This document shows positions 5,859 through 9,849 of a DNA stretch of 9,849 nt, piece by piece. The stretch spans positions 1 to 9,849 of the forward strand of contig JAILFF010000041.1 of assembly GCA_024697705.1 (NCBI GenBank). The letters are read 5' to 3'. Every line of letters begins with the position of its first letter. Within the stretch, counting starts at the first letter, position 1. The position numbers and the translations under genes were made by a program. The notes under the pieces were generated by a model that saw nothing but the letters and a program-made list of their open reading frames with translations, was not told the origin of the DNA and did not search any database. The DNA comes from Ruminococcus sp. (GTDB taxonomy: Bacteria; Bacillota; Clostridia; Oscillospirales; Ruminococcaceae).

Positions 5859-6485
5859 ATGAGCGAAAAAAAATTGGTTGCTCTTACCTTCGATGACGGT
5901 CCCGACCCCGTCATAACGCCCCAAGTGCTCGACCTGCTCGACCAATATAACGCAAAAGCGTCCTTCTTCCTTATCGGCGACCATATCACCCCCGAGTCCG
6001 AGCCTCTCATCAGACGCGAGTATGGATCGGGGCACGAGATCGACCACCACTCCCTCACTCACCGTGATATGACAAAATTCACCCGCGAAGAGATCATAGC
6101 CGAGACCGAAGAGACTACCCGCCGCATTGTTTCGATCATCGGTGAAGAACCTAAGTTCTTCCGCCCGCCGTTTGTCTACTACAACGACCTTATGTTCGAT
6201 ACTATCCCCTACCCGTTTATCTGCGGCGTGGGCTGCAACGACTGGGAGCTTGATTTCCCCGCCGACGAACGCGCAAAAAAGATGCTTTCCTCCGCCCGCG
6301 ACGGCGTGATGTTCCTCCTTCACGACATGAAACATAACGACAAGACCGTAACGGCGCTTAAAACCGTTATGCCCGAGCTTGCGGCACAGGGCTATGAATT
6401 CGTCACGCTGACCGAGCTTTTTGAGATACACGGCAGAAAGCCGCAGCCGCACATTCTTTACAGCACAGTCTTTCAGGACAAATAA
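5859..6485 (+). CDS. NodB-type polysaccharide deacetylase, no signal peptide
   Basis: This 208-residue protein is almost entirely a NodB homology domain (carbohydrate esterase family 4), metal-dependent enzymes that remove acetyl groups from N-acetylated sugars in peptidoglycan or other glycans. The family motifs are present: TFDDGPD (10-16, catalytic and metal Asp), HHSLTH (63-68, metal histidines), RPPF (102-105), NDWE (127-130) and LLHD (153-156). No signal peptide or membrane segment is visible, so it appears cytoplasmic, unusual for a wall-acting enzyme of this family. AAGGAGA (5846-5852) lies 6 bases before the ATG. The preceding gap is element 2. The exact substrate cannot be told, and a role in spore cortex is only a possibility given the spore genes downstream. 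Confidence 0.9.
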   Translation: MSEKKLVALTFDDGPDPVITPQVLDLLDQYNAKASFFLIGDHITPESEPLIRREYGSGHEIDHHSLTHRDMTKFTREEIIAETEETTRRIVSIIGEEPKFFRPPFVYYNDLMFDTIPYPFICGVGCNDWELDFPADERAKKMLSSARDGVMFLLHDMKHNDKTVTALKTVMPELAAQGYEFVTLTELFEIHGRKPQPHILYSTVFQDK

Positions 6486-6494
6486 TCATATAAA

Positions 6495-6521
6495 AAGGGC
6501 GGGAGTTCGGCTCCCGCCCTT
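6495..6521. terminator. Convergent terminator shared by the deacetylase and the small minus-strand gene
   Basis: AAGGGCGGGAG (6495-6505) and CTCCCGCCCTT (6511-6521) form an 11-pair GC-rich stem with loop TTCGG. On the minus strand it is followed by TTTTATATGATTATT, a good terminator for the 6535-6939 gene. On the plus strand it is followed by GCGTTATCC, so it should work less well for the deacetylase transcript. Confidence 0.85.
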
Positions 6522-6534
6522 GCGTTATCCGCAT

Positions 6535-6939
6535 TTATTTCTTGTCTGCCTTGCCCGTAACCTTGTCGGCAACGCCCTTTACGGCGTCCTTTGCCTGACC
6601 CGCAACAGCGCTCGCTTTTTTGGCTGCTTCGTCGGCGAGGTCTCTCTTGCCGTGGCTTTCGGAAACGAGAGCCAGCTCCTTGCCGTCAACAGTGACCTTG
6701 CACTCGCTGTCGCCGAGCTTGATCTTCTTGATCGAAGCCTTTACGACCGCGCCGTTTTCCAGCTTGCCTTCAAGCTCGCCGATACCGGTAACAGCCTTAA
6801 GCCCCGTGCTTTCCGCCGCGACTTCGCCGTTGATAATGAGAACGATCTTCGCCTTAAGCTCGGAATTTCCGACGGTAATGGTATTGCCGTTGTGCTCGAA
6901 CTCATAAACATCATAGGTATCCAGATTCATTACAGACAT
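6535..6939 (-). CDS. Small uncharacterised protein with Lys/Ala-rich helical tail
   Basis: The family was not recognised. The 134-residue product has two parts. Residues 1 to about 95 look beta-rich, with alternating hydrophobic stretches such as KIVLIING and VVKASIKKI. Residues about 100-134 are rich in Ala, Lys, Asp and Gly (for example AAKKASAVAGQAKDAVKG) and probably form an amphipathic helix reminiscent of LEA-type or phasin-like tails. There is no signal peptide or membrane segment and only one cysteine (Cys80), so it is likely cytoplasmic. The first ATG is supported by AAGGAG 10 bases upstream; an in-frame ATG three codons later is less well spaced. It has a perfect consensus promoter and its own terminator, so it may be abundantly made as a single-gene transcript. 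Confidence 0.8.
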   Translation of the reverse strand: MSVMNLDTYDVYEFEHNGNTITVGNSELKAKIVLIINGEVAAESTGLKAVTGIGELEGKLENGAVVKASIKKIKLGDSECKVTVDGKELALVSESHGKRDLADEAAKKASAVAGQAKDAVKGVADKVTGKADKK

Positions 6940-6970
6940 AATACATATCTCCTTTGCAATAAAGTAAATT

Positions 6971-6991
6971 ACGCGGTAGGTTTTACCGCGT
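6971..6991 (-). promoter_or_regulatory. 5'-terminal hairpin of the small-gene mRNA
   Basis: ACGCGGTA and TACCGCGT form a perfect 8-pair stem with a 5-base loop. On the minus strand it starts within a few bases of the predicted transcription start (near 6989). No T run follows, so it is probably a 5' stabiliser and not an attenuator. Confidence 0.55.
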
Positions 6992-6995
6992 TTTA

Positions 6996-7024
6996 ATTAT
7001 ATCACTTATCACCAAATATGTCAA
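6996..7024 (-). promoter_or_regulatory. Consensus sigma-A promoter of the small minus-strand gene
   Basis: On the minus strand, TTGACA (7019-7024) and TATAAT (6996-7001) match the consensus at all twelve positions with a 17-base spacer. It is the strongest promoter in the window and points away from sipL. Confidence 0.92.
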
Positions 7025-7062
7025 GGGCTTTTCCGAATTTTTAGTTATAGTTCCGTAAACGG

Positions 7063-7090
7063 GCATATTCCTCCCCGTCACGCATATATA
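7063..7090 (+). promoter_or_regulatory. Possible sigma-E-like sporulation promoter ahead of sipL
   Basis: GCATATT (7063-7069) and GCATATATA (7082-7090) have 12 bases between them (13 from ATATT to CATA). This resembles the sigma-E pattern of ATA-rich -35 and CATA-starting -10 elements known from Bacillus. No sigma-A promoter was seen on this strand ahead of sipL, and mother-cell expression would suit a coat protein. AT-rich DNA can match such loose patterns by chance. Confidence 0.4.
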
Positions 7091-7139
7091 TTACTATCAA
7101 ATCATCACCTGTCACCAAACAATTTCGGAGGTACTCAAT

Positions 7140-8672
7140 ATGGAACTTAAACTCGAAAAGAAACCCGCCGTCTGCGTTTACGACGCTCTCGACCGCGAAA
7201 TATCCCAGCCCGCCGAGCATGACTTTATCCTCCCCGATTACTGCCCCGATATCTTCCGCGTGCTGCGGTGCAGTATCACCCCCGCCGTGGTCTCGTCGGG
7301 CGTGGGCGGCGGCAGACTTTCACTCGATATGAATATTATTATCCGCGTTATTTACCGCAGCGAAAACGGCACGATCGGCTGCGTGGAGCACACGGGGCAG
7401 TTCACCCGCTCCGTGGACGTTCCCGCCGATACCGAAGCGCCGTTCGTAAGCCTTTCGACCTCCGTGCAGTCCTCAAACTGCCGCGTTGTCGATAAGCGCC
7501 GCCTTGAAGTGCGCGGGAACGTCATTTGCCGCGTGAGGATCGAGGCGGGGCGCTCTGCCCGTCTTATCAGCGGCGCGGCGGGCGAAGGCGTGCAGATACG
7601 CCGTCAGCCCGTGATCTTCCCCGAAAAGCGCCTTACCGCCGCCCGACGAATCACCGTTATTGACGAACTGGAACTCGCCGAAGGAAAGCCCTCGCCGGGT
7701 GCGGTGCTTCACTGCGGTGTTACGGTCACTGGCGGCGACGGCAGCCGCGACGTTCGGCTGAAGGTCGTACCGGGCAAGCTCGTCACAAAGGGCGAAGCGA
7801 CGGTGCAGCTGCTTTATCTGCCGAAGGAACAGGGGCGGCAGCCCGAATCCATGCGCTTTACGATACCGTTCAGTCAGGTGCTTGACATCGAAGGGCTTGA
7901 CGAGGGATACGACGTCTGCGCCGAGATCGAGCCCGCGGGATTCACCGTCACGCCGCGGCAGGAGGACAGCACTCTCGAATGTGAGCTGGTGCTGACGGCG
8001 AATATATGTGCGACAAAGTACGAAAGCGCCGAGCTTGTCACCGACGCTTATTCCACCCGCTACGAATCCTCCTGCGAGACCGCTCCCGGGCTTGCGCGTT
8101 CCCCGGGCAGAAAGGTCGGCGCGGGGGCGACGGCTAAATGTACGCTTTCGAGCCCCGACGGAAGCATCGTGCAGGTCTACGGCGTTTGGTGCGAAAATCT
8201 CAGCCTTTTCAGCCGCAGCGGAGAGAACGGCGACGGGCTTGTTTACGGCAAAATGACGTTTTGTCTGCTCGGGAAGCTTGCCGACGGCACGGCTTGCTGC
8301 TGCGAGCGCGAAGCGGCATTCGAGCAGACCGTCCGTCACGAGGGCGCGGACGAATTTGCAGGAGCGCAGGTCAAAGCGGCGATACCCGAATGTTCGTACA
8401 CCCTAAGCGACGACGGCACGGTTCGGGCGAAGGCGGAGCTTGACATAACGCTGACGGCGGCAGCGACGGAAAGCGCGGCAGTCCTGAGCGACATAAAGCT
8501 TGACGAATCAAAGCCGAAAAAGACGGAGGGCAGGTGCGCGGCGAAGATCGTTTTCACCGAGCATGGCGGCAATTTGTGGGAAATTGCGAAGAAATACTCG
8601 ACCGAAGCCGCCGCCATCGCCGACGAAAACCCCGCCGACAGCCGCATAACAATAATCCCTGTAATAAGATAA
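7140..8672 (+). CDS. sipL: SipL-like spore coat morphogenetic protein (SPOCS/DUF3794 domains plus C-terminal LysM)
   Basis: In Clostridioides difficile SipL is needed for coat assembly round the forespore and binds SpoIVA through its LysM domain. This 510-residue protein has the same plan and a similar length. There are three SPOCS-like beta-rich repeats at roughly 57-135, 205-292 and 345-440. The second has the clearest family pattern (KLVTKGEATVQLLYL, then TIPFSQVLDIEG at 241-252). A LysM-like end follows (residues 471-510), with GGNLWEIAKKYST and the closing IIPVI. GGAGGT (7127-7132) is 7 bases before the ATG. No signal peptide or membrane segment is present, as expected for a mother-cell cytoplasmic protein. 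The next gene is spoIVA, which supports the name. Other DUF3794 proteins exist in clostridia, so orthology is strongly suggested but not proven. Confidence 0.85.
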   Translation: MELKLEKKPAVCVYDALDREISQPAEHDFILPDYCPDIFRVLRCSITPAVVSSGVGGGRLSLDMNIIIRVIYRSENGTIGCVEHTGQFTRSVDVPADTEAPFVSLSTSVQSSNCRVVDKRRLEVRGNVICRVRIEAGRSARLISGAAGEGVQIRRQPVIFPEKRLTAARRITVIDELELAEGKPSPGAVLHCGVTVTGGDGSRDVRLKVVPGKLVTKGEATVQLLYLPKEQGRQPESMRFTIPFSQVLDIEGLDEGYDVCAEIEPAGFTVTPRQEDSTLECELVLTANICATKYESAELVTDAYSTRYESSCETAPGLARSPGRKVGAGATAKCTLSSPDGSIVQVYGVWCENLSLFSRSGENGDGLVYGKMTFCLLGKLADGTACCCEREAAFEQTVRHEGADEFAGAQVKAAIPECSYTLSDDGTVRAKAELDITLTAAATESAAVLSDIKLDESKPKKTEGRCAAKIVFTEHGGNLWEIAKKYSTEAAAIADENPADSRITIIPVIR

Positions 8673-8691
8673 TATAGTAAACACAAAACAC

Positions 8692-8796
8692 GCAAAGTGA
8701 GGGCAAACCAAAAGTCTTAGGAAGGGGTTGGCACGAGCAAGCTCGTGCAGGGGAGAACCCTTCTTCAGAAGGGTTTCCCCCACAAAGCCTACGACG
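8692..8796 (+). repeat. Left terminal inverted repeat of element copy 3
   Basis: This is complementary to 9189-9295 over its whole length with one substitution and two single-base gaps. It includes the mini-palindrome GCACGAGC-AA-GCTCGTGC at 8731-8748 and ends GCCTACGACG, a stretch not found in copies 1 or 2. Confidence 0.9.
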
Positions 8797-9021
8797 GCAG
8801 CAAGCTTAGTGGAGAAAGCAAAACGAACGTTTTAAATATACAATCGGCAATTTCTAAAAAAGCTGACAAAAAGGCAGAAGCTAACAATTTTGCAAAAATG
8901 AACGGGAACAAGAGAATTGCCGATTTTAATTTGCGAAAGAGCGCAGCGATTTTCGCAAATGAATTTCCCCTCCGTCAGTATTTTTCAGAATCCCGCGTTT
9001 TCGTTGGACGAAATATCGCCT

Positions 9022-9040
9022 GTCTGAACTACGTTCAGAC
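9022..9040. repeat. Mini-palindrome near the apex of element 3
   Basis: GTCTGAAC-TAC-GTTCAGAC forms a perfect 8-pair stem with a 3-base loop. It is absent from the matching place in copy 1 (about 300-306), where the sequence is simply ATCGC-TTC-GCTC. Confidence 0.8.
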
Positions 9041-9188
9041 CTGCTCTTTCGTCCAAATAAAATCGGCAATTTCTTTGTTCCCACTCATTTCTGCTGAATT
9101 ATATGCTTGTGCCTTTTTGTGGGATTTTCTCTAATTGCCGATTTTATTTTTGAGCTATACACTTTGCTCTTTACCGTAAATTTGCATA

Positions 9189-9295
9189 CGTCGTAGGCTT
9201 TTGTGGGGGAAACCCTTCTGAAGAAGGGTTCTCCCCTGCACGAGCTTGCTCGTGCCAACCCCTTCCTAAGACTTTTGGTTTTGCCTTCACTTTGC
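9189..9295 (-). repeat. Right terminal inverted repeat of element copy 3
   Basis: This is the partner of 8692-8796, carrying the same mini-palindrome at 9238-9255. It ends GGTTTTGCCTTCACTTTGC, as does the right end of copy 2 at 5806-5824. Confidence 0.9.
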
Positions 9296-9297
9296 TT

Positions 9298-9326
9298 ATT
9301 TTTATATTTTTATATTTTTATATTTT
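9298..9326. repeat. AT octamer tandem repeat ahead of spoIVA
   Basis: ATTTTTAT is repeated three times without change (9298-9305, 9306-9313, 9314-9321), followed by a partial fourth copy ending at 9326. It lies between the end of element 3 and the spoIVA ribosome binding site. Confidence 0.85.
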
Positions 9327-9344
9327 GTTTTTAAGGAGTATATT

Positions 9345-9849
9345 ATGGATATTTATAACGACATCGCGGCTCGTACCGGCGGCGATATCTATATCGGCGT
9401 TGTCGGTCCCGTCCGTACAGGAAAATCTACCTTCATCAGACAATTCATGGATAACCTCGTTCTCCCCGCCATCTCCGACCCCTCAAAACGCGAACGCGCC
9501 GCCGATGAACTCCCCCAGACCTCGGGCGGACGTACCATCATGACCGCCGAACCTAAATTTATCCCCGAAGAAGCCGTCTCCGTCAGCCTCGGTACCGCCG
9601 AAGTCCGTGTACGCATGATCGACTGCGTGGGCTACGTCGTGCCCTCCGCACAGGGCTATATCGAGGACGACTCCCCGCGCATGATAATGACCCCCTGGTT
9701 CGAGGCGGAAGTTCCCTTCAATATGGCTGCCGAAGTCGGCACCCGCAAGGTAATCACCGAACACTCGACTATCGGGCTCGGCGTCACCACCGACGGCACG
9801 ATAGCGGATATCCCCCGCGAGGAATACGAGGAGCGCGCGGAGCGCGCCA
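9345..9849 (+). CDS. spoIVA: Stage IV sporulation protein A, N-terminal part (runs off the window)
   Basis: SpoIVA is the ATPase that polymerises on the mother-cell face of the forespore membrane to form the basement layer of the spore coat. The 168 visible codons match the N-terminal ATPase domain: RTGGDIYIGVVG, the Walker A loop GPVRTGKS (21-28), ELPQTSGGRTIMTAEPKF with the sensor threonines (55-72), the Walker B-type MIDCVGY with Asp93 (91-97), and GTRKVITEHSTIG (132-144). The whole protein is usually about 490 residues, so about two thirds lie beyond the window. AAGGAG (9333-9338) is 6 bases before the ATG. Upstream is sipL, whose product is the known partner of SpoIVA, with element 3 between them. 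No clear sigma-E promoter was seen directly ahead, so co-transcription from the sipL promoter is possible. Confidence 0.97.
   Translation, partial: MDIYNDIAARTGGDIYIGVVGPVRTGKSTFIRQFMDNLVLPAISDPSKRERAADELPQTSGGRTIMTAEPKFIPEEAVSVSLGTAEVRVRMIDCVGYVVPSAQGYIEDDSPRMIMTPWFEAEVPFNMAAEVGTRKVITEHSTIGLGVTTDGTIADIPREEYEERAERA

Larger units (their letters stand above)
8692..9295. mobile_element. Long palindromic intergenic element, copy 3 (between sipL and spoIVA)
   Basis: This 604-base palindrome is centred near 8994. Its outer inverted repeats are 8692-8796 and 9189-9295, differing by one substitution and two single-base gaps. Four copies of the CGGCAATT motif lie at 8841-8853, 8914-8928, 9058-9072 and 9132-9146, in alternating orientation as in copy 1. 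The apex block 8929-8986 is identical over 58 bases to 214-271 of copy 1. Mini-palindromes lie in both arms (8731-8748, 9238-9255), and a different one lies near the apex (9022-9040). The open frames in it are consequences of the palindrome and show no recognisable protein. It begins 20 bases after the sipL stop and ends about 50 bases before spoIVA. Confidence 0.85.

Noticed and set aside
8745..9134. Open frame inside element 3 (and a similar one at 354-647 in and beyond element 1)
   Set aside because: The translations follow the palindromic repeat, have low complexity, and are not conserved in frame between copies, so they are not credible proteins.
9158..9191. A sigma-E promoter for spoIVA inside element 3, using GCATACGT near 9184
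   Set aside because: No ATA-type -35 element lies at a suitable distance; the only candidate is about 27 bases away.

Overview
The window looks like a chromosomal segment of an endospore-forming, anaerobic Firmicute, most likely of the Ruminococcus/Oscillospiraceae group. The evidence is the start of a clear spoIVA, a SipL-type spore coat protein with SPOCS and LysM domains next to it, Gram-positive-style AGGAGG ribosome binding sites, sigma-A promoters with 17-base spacers, and a lengthened clostridial-type PRPP synthetase. This assignment is inference; no rRNA or other taxonomic marker is present.

Layout. Positions 1-539 hold a long palindromic repeat element (element 1, its left tip cut by the window edge). 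Positions 570-1587 hold purC on the minus strand with its own terminator and promoter. Positions 1648-2635 hold a calcineurin-like phosphoesterase on the minus strand with a near-consensus promoter. A 320-base gap with small palindromes separates it from a plus-strand group: prs (PRPP synthetase), a small lipoprotein, and an IspD/TarI-family cytidylyltransferase. Element 2 (5435-5824) follows, then a NodB-type polysaccharide deacetylase (5859-6485). A convergent terminator at about 6495-6521 separates it from a small uncharacterised minus-strand gene (6535-6939) driven by a perfect consensus promoter. Divergent from that gene is a sipL-like gene (7140-8672), then element 3 (8692-9295), then the first 168 codons of spoIVA, which runs off the window.

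How the genes relate. PurC uses a product of the PRPP-dependent purine pathway and Prs makes PRPP, so nucleotide metabolism is represented on both strands, though no shared regulation is visible. SipL and SpoIVA form a known coat-assembly pair in Clostridioides difficile (SipL binds SpoIVA through its LysM domain), so their adjacency here makes functional sense. A possible sigma-E-like promoter lies ahead of sipL, and none was recognised directly ahead of spoIVA.

The most unusual content is the set of three related non-coding foldback elements. Elements 1 and 3 are about 540-600 base palindromes. Their arms are self-complementary over nearly their whole length, while the arm sequence differs between elements. 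The apex, by contrast, carries a 58-base block identical in both. Element 2 is a shorter form lacking one internal unit and the apex. Small 18-19 base perfect or near-perfect palindromes are inserted at defined places in the elements, often where a hairpin tip would be. No transposase or other protein is encoded in them.
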